This document shows, in pieces, positions 56,241-64,000 of a DNA stretch of 64,000 bases. Each line of letters opens with the position of its first letter. Within the stretch, counting starts at the first letter, position 1. The notes beneath the pieces were generated by a model. The model searched no databases. It was not told where the DNA came from and saw only the letters and a program-made list of their open reading frames with translations. The DNA is from Austropuccinia psidii. Lineage: Eukaryota; Basidiomycota; Pucciniomycetes; Pucciniales; Sphaerophragmiaceae. The stretch lies in the NCBI GenBank assembly GCA_023105745.1, contig JALGQZ010000004.1, positions 41,740,437 to 41,804,436 of the forward strand. Direction: 5' to 3'. Made by a program: the position numbers and the translations under genes.

Positions 56241-57601
56241 TTAAATTGGCCATATTACCACTAAAAGTCGGAGCCCCACTAGACTTCGCCAATCAATAGT
56301 CATTGGTAATCTTCAATACGGTTATGGAGGAAAACGGTTCTAACAGAAAACTAAGGCTAACTTACAAGCAATGCAAAACAAAGGAGCCGATATAGAAGAG
56401 ATCTGCTGGCCAGCTCAGCATGAGGAACCATCTTCAATAAGCATGCGAGAGGCGTCGATGGTTAAGCTAATGATGAAGAAAACGAGGAGATACTACTTCT
56501 AGATCGTTATGGAAAAACAAGAATTCCTGCACGGAAGAAAATGAAGAGAGAGAATGATTAGATAAATTAGAACATAAGGATCAAATGAAATACCTGGTGA
56601 AGATAAGTTGAACCCGGAGTCTCCTCCTAGCCTAACTTATTGGGCCGCCAATATGCTACAAGGATGAAAGGTCCCTCGGCTTTGGTTTCTGGAAATAGCA
56701 AGGGGTTTAAGACTACAAATAAATTGCCCATAGATGAAAATGGTCAGCACTAAACGTAGGCAACGACTTGCCGCCAACGTCCCGCAAAAGAAAAAGCCCT
56801 GGAGGAAACCAACAGTAACCTGCAAGCCATTAAACAGCTCACCTTACTTAAGATCGCAGAAAAGACTTGGAAGCATTGTCTACACCAGAAAACTACACAA
56901 AAGGCAGTAAGATTCCGGCCTTGTTGAGGATGTTACAGCTAAAGTAGTCTATTAAGCAAAATGGTGTTCTTGACAGCATAAAGGACAAGCTGCCTAAAAA
57001 AAAAAAAAAAAAAAAAACGACATTTCAACGGTATAAAGAAAAGACTTATGACGACAGCTGCATATTGTATCAAATAAGAGGTTACTTACTAACACCTCAC
57101 TAGCACAACAGAAATAATGTGCTTGATGTCGATAGCGGATTTAGCTCGGGGAAAAGATCTGATGCCTATCGTTACCAAGCGATCGGGTTAGGATCACAGT
57201 TTACAACCTCTTGAAGGAGCCATCTGAAGCAACTATAAGCCCTAGAAGGAGAAAATGGGATAGACCTATTGAGGTATCAAAAAAAAAAAAAAAAAAAAAT
57301 TTTTTTCAGCCCGACTTGATTTCAAGGAATGGAAAGGCAGTTTAGCGGCGTAGCATGGTGTACTAATTCTTTTTTTGATAAGAAACCTTGGATCCAAAGC
57401 TGTTTTTTAGGTTTTGAAGGACTAACTATCAAAGTACAGACCACGCGAAGTGGTTAAAAGTAGAATAAAAGGGAAAAAAAAAAAAATAAAATAAATAAAT
57501 AATAATATATCAAAAAAAATAAATTATCAAAATTAAATTATCAGGAAATTATAAAAAAAAAATAAAAAAAAATAAAATAAAAAATAAAAAAATAAACAAA
57601 A

Positions 57602-57780
57602 GGGCCCTCATCAAGGCTTTAAACTGATGATTTTCTTAATTTTAACATTATTTTATCTTTTTATGACTGTTTCAATTTAAAATTCTGATTATTGATTTCT
57701 ACAGGAAATTCAAAAGGAAAACAAACAAAAAACAGGGGCTATAAATTAAAAATAACATATAATAAAAGCCCTAATAGGAC

Positions 57781-57828
<48 letters not shown>

Positions 57829-59795
57829 CTCAGCATGGCTTTAAACTGCTGTAATTTTTTCATTTTCTTATTAATATTAAATGAAGCTGACCTGTTTCTT
57901 TTTTTTGATACTGCTACAGGGCTGTAAAAAGTGTATAAAAAAATGTCCTCAGCAAGACATTAAACTGCTGGACTTTTTGCATTTTCTCCTTAAAAATAAA
58001 TTAAGCTGACATTTTTCATTTTGATGTGCTATAGGGCTATAAATAAAAGCCCTGGGCAAGGCTTTAAACTGCTCAATTTTATTTTTTATTATTTATTATC
58101 ATTTACTGATTTTTTATTCTACTGATGAATTATTATTTTACATTTTTTTTATATGAGTTAAAATATGTGTATAAGAACAAAAAGGGTAAAAAAACAGAAT
58201 ACACTCTAGGTCTTATTAATCAATTATATATATATATATATATATATATAACTGAATATGGCTAAAAAAAAAAACAAAAAAAAAATAACAACAACAAAAT
58301 AAAGAAGCCCTCAGTATGGCTATAAACTGCTTATTTTATTTTATTTTTCATGCTTTTTTTATATTGGATATTAAATCAAACTGACATATTTAATTTTTTG
58401 ATAGGGTACAGGGCTAAAAAAGCCCTCAGTATGGCTATAAACTGCTTTTTTATTTTATTTTATTATCACTTTATTTTTGGACATTAAATGAAACTGACAT
58501 ATTCAATTTTGATGTGCTACAGGGCTGCAAATAACAATACAAGCCCTGGGTATACAACATTAAAAACACTTTCAGAATTTTTCTAAGCTTAAGAAAATGC
58601 TTTTACAATGAAAATAAGTCCTCAACATGACTTTAAACTGTTGGAATTTCTTTTATTGATGATTTGGAAAATAAAAACAAAAAGCCCTTAGCATGGCTTA
58701 AAACTGCTTAGTTTTTGGCTACAAAAAATAAACAATAAATGTCCTCAGCAAGACATTAAACTGCTGGTTTCTGCTGTCATTTTTTATCTTCTGGCTGTTT
58801 ATTTTACTTAACATGATTTTCCATTTTTTTACAGGGCTTTACAATAATTTAATTAAACAAAAAAAAAAGCCCTCAGCATGGCTTTAAACTGCTGGGTTTG
58901 TTTATCTTATTAAATTTGTTTATTTTTTTATGCTACAGGGAATACAAAAAAAATGCCCTGAGCAAGGCTTTAAACTGCTTATTTCTTTTTTCATTCTTAA
59001 TTTGTCTTGGATAAAAATGGAGCTGACACATTTAATTGTGCTACAGGTCTTCAATATACAAATGAGCCCTCAGTATGGCTATAAACTGCTTCTTTTACTT
59101 TATTTCTCATGATCTTTTTATGTTGGATATTAAATTAAACTGACATATTTTATTTTTAAGTGCTACAGGGCTATAAAGGACAATGCAAAGCCCTTAGCAA
59201 GGCTTTAAACTGCTATTTTATCTTTTATGCTATCTTATTTTGAATAATAACTATACTAACATATTTTATTTGGCTTCTACAGGTATTCAACATTAATAAA
59301 ATATTTCTGTTATTTTATAGGCTTAAATATGCTTTTAAAGTGAAAATGAGTCCTCAATAAGACTATAAACTGTTTGAACTACTTATACAACTTGGCTTTG
59401 AAGATAAATCACATTGCATGAAACCCCAAAGGCAACAATCAGGTGCCTAGACACAAGATATGGTCCTTGGCAAGACCATAAACTGCCCACTCAAATTATC
59501 AACAATAATCAAGAAAAATCAACCAAAGGTCCTTGGAAAGACCATAAACTACCCCTTCAAATATCAAAAATAAATCACTAAAATTATCATCAAGGACCAA
59601 AGCAAAGACAAAATATGGTCCTTGGCAAGACCATAAACTGCCCACCATTAGAATTATCAATAAGGACTCAAAAAAAACAATCAACCAATGGTCCTTAGCA
59701 AGACCATAAACTGCCTATTCAAAATATTCAAAAAATATTGAACAAGGACTAACAAAACAGGATAAGTCCTAGGCAAGACTATAAACTACCTAAGG
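57602..59795 (+). ncRNA. Array of about 20 predicted H-type RNA pseudoknots
   Basis: A 26-30-base motif repeats at about 57603, 57825, 57943, 58047, 58306, 58421, 58616, 58682, 58739, 58867, 58955, 59065, 59188, 59349, 59461, 59528, 59616, 59689 and 59765, with degenerate copies near 57775 and 58541. Each has helix 1 (such as AAGCC/GGCTT), one or two loop bases, helix 2 (such as CAGCA/TGCTG) and an invariant TAAAC linker. Helix 1 changes to TGTC/GACA, AAGTC/GACTT and TGGTC/GACCA. Helix 2 changes to TCATCA/TGATGA, CAACA/TGTTG and GGCA/TGCC. Units in the first half are separated by a CTGAC branch-like site and CTACAG, a 3' splice-site pattern. No protein frame spans the array. Its role is unknown. 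Confidence 0.7.
57785..57823. repeat. Poly-A tract, one of several in element 3
   Basis: About 39 A residues. Similar tracts lie at 57000-57017, 57281-57299, 60058-60075, 60099-60118, 60722-60750 and 62004-62033. They separate blocks of the untranslated middle of element 3 and may partly reflect slippage. Confidence 0.9.
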
Positions 59796-60718
59796 TTTTA
59801 TTTTCTATTTTCTCTAATTTTATTTCATTATAAAGAAGAATTAGAGAGAATTACTGACTCAAACCTTTTGAACATATTTTTTTTATTTCTTTTTTAAGTT
59901 TATTTATTTATTTTCACTAAGAATAAGGGTCATATCCCATTCATAAGCTCAAGAAGATTATATTTATTATCTTTATTACACTTTTCCTACCATCACAACA
60001 AGAGCCATTAAATTGGCTTAATTTTTCAACTCAAAAAAAAAATGATAATAATTATTAAAAAAAAAAAAAAAAAAAGAACTCTACATCAAGTAATTTAAAA
60101 AAAAAAAAAAAAAAAAAATGATCAATTTATTTGAAATATTTCTTCAATTACAAGAGAGTGATTGGAACTTGTTTGAAAAGAAGAAGTATTTGTGCCATGA
60201 AGGCATTAATTGAACTCTGAAGGAGCTATTTATATTAAAAAAACTCATAAATTGATGACATAATTTGGGGAATTTGCATATTAATAACACCTCAATGTGC
60301 TATTTATTCAAAAAGGAATTTAAAAGCCCCCCAAAAAGCAAACAAGAGTTTTTTAACTGTACAAATTTTTAATTTCACTGTTTATATTTTTTTAACAACT
60401 CAAATGCATTTATGGGTAACAGAAAATCTGAACCATAAAGGGGATGGACTTGAAATAAAGTCTGAGTCACAATGATGATTCCAAAAGGAAGAGTTGTGGC
60501 ATCATAAGGGTCATTATATGAATAAAGGACTCAAATTATGATCATTCAACTATGTAATATTAATCATAAATACTCTCAAGAGTACCAATTTTTACTGATT
60601 GGCACAGCTTACCACCTTTAACCAAACAGTTCCATGATCTTAATTGTGATTCAGGTTTATTTCTTTTAAATTGTGATCTTTACTCAGATATCTCACTTAA
60701 TGGTTATTTTATACTCAC

Positions 60719-60750
<32 letters not shown>

Positions 60751-61431
60751 CAACTTATTATTGAATCATCATCAAAATAAAATTATATAAATATTATGTA
60801 TCATCATTTATCCTTATCAAAAATCACTATAAAAAATAAGGGGTGGGTAAACTTATTTCTTACACTATCCCTTATAGTGGAAGTTTTGGGGAATGAGAAC
60901 ATATCCTCTTCAAAATTTGAAAACCAACTCAAGATTTTTAAATGGAGAGGGGGGCCCTCATCCAAACAAATATTATTAAACAATATTTATCAATAAATTG
61001 ATATTAAAATCAATTTTCAAATCACCTAATTATTACAATTTTTTATTTTTTCATTTCTTTATAACAGGTATAATTCAGGAATACAAAAAAGGACATACAT
61101 TATTTTTAAGAAATAGCAAGAGAATTTGGAAACAATTTATCATAGGGCAATTATTCACAATACTGAAAATGAAGAAGATTATTTATGAAGAAAAACAGGA
61201 GTTACTTATGGATTGACCTCTGGACAACACAAGACCTTGGACACTTCTTTGATTCTGGATTGAAACTCATTTGGAATTCAAGAATAAGTGGTCAGGATTT
61301 ATGGACTGAAGGTTGACTCACTGGATTAATTATGGACTCAGGACTCACTCAACATGAAGGAACAACAAGATGATGTAAAACACTCAACTCAAATTGCCCT
61401 TGGGATTTTAAAGAAGATTGAAGACTCAAGA
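59796..61431. other. Untranslated spacer of element 3
   Basis: About 1.6 kb of AT-rich DNA with A-tracts and no pseudoknot motif. A strong 3' splice-site pattern (T-rich run, then TTTATAACAG) lies at about 61040-61068. A 72-codon frame at 60998-61216 looks accidental. Confidence 0.45.
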
Positions 61432-61925
61432 GGTCCTCAGCATGACAGTAAACTGCTTCCCCTGTAGACTTGGGCAGGGAAACTTATAAAAAATAATAAC
61501 AGCCAAGAAGCTGGAGGGGATTGTCCTAGTCAGGAGAAGTGCTGAAGGACCATTTTTGTCCTCAGCATGACAATAAACTGCTCCCTTTGTGTAACAGGAA
61601 CAAGGGGTTTTACAGGTGTTTATCATTATCAAATTGGCCAAAATGAACAAAGTAAAGTCTCAAGCCATCAATTAAGACAAGAAAATTCCTTATCAAGAAA
61701 TAAAACTACCAGAAGAATCTTGCATCAAGTGGGAATCATGAAGATTGAAGAATAAAACAAGAGTCAAGTGGAATCCAAAATAGATCTCAAAGGAGCTCAA
61801 GAATCAAGATAAGCCCTTGGATTAGGCCAGGAGGTCCTTGCATGACTTAAACTGCAGGACTTGTATACCTAATATACAGGGGTTACACACCTAGTTGTAG
61901 GTCCTGTATGACCTTAAACTACATT
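61432..61925 (+). ncRNA. Four further pseudoknot motifs upstream of pol
   Basis: Copies at about 61433, 61556, 61834 and 61899, the last ending about 140 bases before the pol ATG. The last is especially clear: AGGTC (61899-61903) with GACCT (61910-61914), and TGTA (61905-61908) with TACA (61920-61923), joined by TAAAC. The one at 61834 has TTGCA with TGCAG, pairing through TGCA/TGCA. Both helices differ from the main array yet still pair. Confidence 0.68.
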
Positions 61926-61998
61926 TTTTATGGAAGAAAGAAGAAAGAAGAATTGTGAAGACCTCAAGATTTCAGGACACTAGCAAATTCTTAGAAAT

Positions 61999-62038
<40 letters not shown>

Positions 62039-62063
62039 GAAGAAACAAAATAACTAATTGAAG

Positions 62064-64000
62064 ATGAATCACCAAATTTTAGCAGCCAAATACAAATCAG
62101 TCCTGAAGAAGGTGAGACCAGTCAATGAGCCAATGCCTCAAGACCTTAACCCACCTTTGGAAAGACCACCTTTGTCAAGAGATCCTTATGAAACACCTTT
62201 ATCACCCAACCCACCTATATTTCAAGAAACCTTCAAGGTCACCCATGAAAGACTCCAAGCAGTCAATTTTGGCCCACCAGGATGGTTATCAAATGAAGAA
62301 ATCAATTTACTCAAAAATGTTATTACCTTAAGGGAAAAAGCAATAGCTTTCTGTGAAGAAGAAAGAGGATTACTCAAGCACTCATATGGAAAACCTTACA
62401 AGATACCAGTAATACCTCATGAACCTTGGCAGAAGAAACCAATTCCCATTCCCAAATCAATTTTACCTCAGTTTACTGAATTAATCAGAGAAAGAATCAA
62501 GACTGGACTCTATGAGCAATCCACCTCAAGCTATACAAGCCCAATATTTTGTGTGGCCAAATCAAATGGAAAACTCAGAATTGTCCATGACCTTCAAGAA
62601 CTCAACAAAGTCACCATCAAGGATGCTGGCTTACCACCTCATATTGAAGAATTTGTAGATGCCTTTGCAGGAAGAGCATGCTATGGACTAGGAGACATCA
62701 TGGGAGGATATGATGAAAGAGAATTAGATGTCACTACAAGACCCCTCACTACTTTTGAAACACCCCTTGGAAGGATGCAACTTACAAGACTACCCCAAGG
62801 AGCCACCAACTCAGTAGTAGTATACCAAGCCCAAATGACCTGGATACTCCAAGAAGAAATACCAGAAAGTGTAGGAATTTTTATTGATGATGGAGGAATA
62901 AAAGGACCAAGATCACTTTACAACCAAGAAACACTACCAGAAAACCCCTCAATCAGAAGGTTTATATGGGAATATGCCATAACATTAGAAAGAGTTTTAT
63001 TCAGGATTGAAGAAGCAGGACTTACTATCTCAGGATCCAAGTTTGCATGCTGTGTTCCAGCTTTGGACATAGTAGGGCATGTTGTATCATTCAAAGGAAG
63101 AACAATCTCAAAACAAAAGATCAACAAGATTCAAAATTGGCCAACACCCCTTAACAAGAAGGAAATAAGGGGATTTCTTGGTCTTTGTGCTTATGTAAGG
63201 ATGTTTATTGAAAACTTCTCACAAGTTGCATCACCACTCAGGAGGCTCACCAGAGAAGATGTTGACTGGGATTGGGATCAAAAATGTGAAGAAGCTTTCC
63301 ATAAGCTCAGAAGAATAGTTGGAGAAGAAATAACCCTCAAGAAATTGGATTATGACAAAGGAGCAGGAAAAATTAAGCTAGCAGTAGATTCAAGTTACAT
63401 TGCTGCAGGAGCAGTACTCACTCAAGAAGACAAAGAAGGAAAGGACAGACCAGTATTATATGAATCAATAACTTTTTCAAAATTGGAATCAAAATACTCA
63501 CAACCCAAATTGGAACTCTGTGGAGTTGCAAGAATTCTCAAGAAACTTCAAACCATACTTTGGGGACAACATTTTGAATTACAGGTTGATGCCAAGGCCT
63601 TAATTGAAATGATCAACACCCCTTGCTTACCCAATGCCCCCATGACAAGATGGGTGGCTTTCATTCAACTCTTTTCCTTTGATTTGGTACACAAACCAGG
63701 GAAAACTTTCACTATGCCAGATGGGCTATCCAGAAGACCAAAAAACTCAGAAGAAGAAGATGAAGATGCACCAGAGTTTGATGAAGAAGAAGATTGGATC
63801 AAGCCACACCCTGGATTTGGGGCTAAGACTATAAATTCACTCAATTTTTCAGGAATACAGGTACCAACCAAACAAGAAGGATTTTGGAAGAGGATGCAAG
63901 AATACTTAAGTACAATGAAAAAACCACAATCAAGCAAAGATGAAGAGTTTAGAAGGATAAAAAGAAGGTCATCCAACTTTTTCTTGGAAGATGGTCAACT
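62064..64000 (+). CDS. pol: Pol of element 3: reverse transcriptase and RNase H, 3' end off the window
   Basis: An open frame of 645 complete codons that runs past the right edge. An in-frame TAA at 62055-62057 makes ATG 62064 the first usable start. Residues 1-130 are a Pro-rich lead. RT follows: LRIVHDLQELNKVTIKD, motif A LGDIMGGYDERELDV (Asp 211), motif B RLPQGATNS, and motif C FIDDGG (Asp 275-276). RNase H starts AVDSSYIAAGAVLTQ (Asp 442) with KLELCGV and QVDAKALIEM, and ends MPDGLSRRPKN. An acidic linker follows and integrase should come next. It has its own start codon, about 9 kb after Gag-protease, which is unusual for Ty3/Gypsy. Confidence 0.92.
   Translation, partial: MNHQILAAKYKSVLKKVRPVNEPMPQDLNPPLERPPLSRDPYETPLSPNPPIFQETFKVTHERLQAVNFGPPGWLSNEEINLLKNVITLREKAIAFCEEERGLLKHSYGKPYKIPVIPHEPWQKKPIPIPKSILPQFTELIRERIKTGLYEQSTSSYTSPIFCVAKSNGKLRIVHDLQELNKVTIKDAGLPPHIEEFVDAFAGRACYGLGDIMGGYDERELDVTTRPLTTFETPLGRMQLTRLPQGATNSVVVYQAQMTWILQEEIPESVGIFIDDGGIKGPRSLYNQETLPENPSIRRFIWEYAITLERVLFRIEEAGLTISGSKFACCVPALDIVGHVVSFKGRTISKQKINKIQNWPTPLNKKEIRGFLGLCAYVRMFIENFSQVASPLRRLTREDVDWDWDQKCEEAFHKLRRIVGEEITLKKLDYDKGAGKIKLAVDSSYIAAGAVLTQEDKEGKDRPVLYESITFSKLESKYSQPKLELCGVARILKKLQTILWGQHFELQVDAKALIEMINTPCLPNAPMTRWVAFIQLFSFDLVHKPGKTFTMPDGLSRRPKNSEEEDEDAPEFDEEEDWIKPHPGFGAKTINSLNFSGIQVPTKQEGFWKRMQEYLSTMKKPQSSKDEEFRRIKRRSSNFFLEDGQ

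Larger units (their letters stand above)
54711..57475. other. CpG-containing segment nested in element 3
   Basis: About 2.8 kb whose base composition changes sharply: dozens of CpG dinucleotides, while the Gag-protease and pol frames on either side have almost none. It starts after a purine run and ends at an A-rich tract (57471-57483). It contains a minus-strand gene candidate with TATA box and leader intron, an AT microsatellite near 55316-55345, and A-tracts near 57000 and 57281. No transposase or RT motif is seen. It is most likely a separate insertion or captured genomic DNA. Confidence 0.5.
47039..64000 (+). mobile_element. LTR element 3: young Ty3/Gypsy-type retrotransposon, 3' part off the edge
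   Basis: Defined by a TATA-containing LTR ending CCCACA at 48983, a retrovirus-like primer site two bases later, an intact Gag-protease frame, a second 206-codon frame, a 9-kb untranslated middle, and an intact pol frame that leaves the window. RT and RNase H are present; integrase is not yet reached. The open frames contrast with elements 1 and 2, so it is recent. A 2.8-kb CpG-containing segment appears to be nested in it. The left LTR edge is tentative (see the LTR entry). Confidence 0.8.

Noticed and set aside
57620..57630. Hammerhead ribozyme core CTGATGA in the first array motif
   Set aside because: No GAAA core or matching stems nearby. The bases are explained by helix 2 (TCATCA with TGATGA).
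57602..59795. CRISPR array
   Set aside because: Spacing is irregular, the repeats vary in a pairing-conserving way, and the setting is a eukaryotic retrotransposon.

Overview
The window looks like transposon-dominated sequence from a rust fungus (Pucciniales, Basidiomycota). The DNA is very AT-rich. The recognisable genes are almost all from mobile elements: Ty3/Gypsy chromoviruses, PIF/Harbinger (HARBI1) transposases with Myb/SANT-like partner genes, and a Tet-like 2OG-Fe(II) oxygenase relic. From memory, and without a search, the gag and pol of the first two LTR elements resemble families abundant in Austropuccinia psidii. That is the best species guess (about 0.7), with a related rust as the alternative. 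The only conventional host gene is a tRNA-Arg.

Layout, left to right. 1-2136 has no recognisable gene. 2137-11765 is chromovirus element 1, with two LTRs of about 1.4 kb, a polypurine tract, and gag, protease, RT, RNase H, integrase and a chromodomain-like end, all broken by stops and frameshifts. 12151-30657 is tentatively one old Harbinger element (A): a Myb/SANT-like pseudogene (+) on the left, a Tet-like oxygenase pseudogene (-) in the middle, and a HARBI1 transposase pseudogene (-) on the right. The oxygenase relic is split exactly by chromovirus element 2 (14492-25111), flanked by a perfect 5-bp target duplication. Element A also holds a roughly 300-bp satellite array, one unit of which has grown into a 577-bp TAAAA microsatellite. 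32602-40404 is tentatively a second Harbinger element (B) with the same gene pair, a 34-bp-scale minisatellite, and a relic LTR (element 4) related to element 3.

40405-45600 is AT-rich with nothing recognisable. 45600-46110 is a CpG-containing island with an intron-bearing tRNA-Arg(TCG) gene. A possible hAT-like MITE follows, and then a third LTR retrotransposon (element 3, about 47039 to beyond 64000). Element 3 is young and its large frames are intact: a Gag-protease protein of about 1209 residues, a separate 206-residue protein that duplicates the last domain of Gag-protease, and a pol frame from 62064 that runs off the right edge.

The most unusual region is the 9 kb between Gag-protease and Pol in element 3. 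It holds about 27 copies of short motifs that can each fold into a compact H-type RNA pseudoknot. Both helices vary between copies while pairing is kept. In the densest part each pseudoknot sits just after a fungal-type branch point and 3' splice site, and the splice-site bases can pair with the first pseudoknot strand. A CpG-containing insertion of about 2.8 kb (54711-57475), carrying a 141-codon frame with its own TATA box, interrupts the same region. The function of the pseudoknots (splicing, translation control, RNA stability or packaging) is inference.
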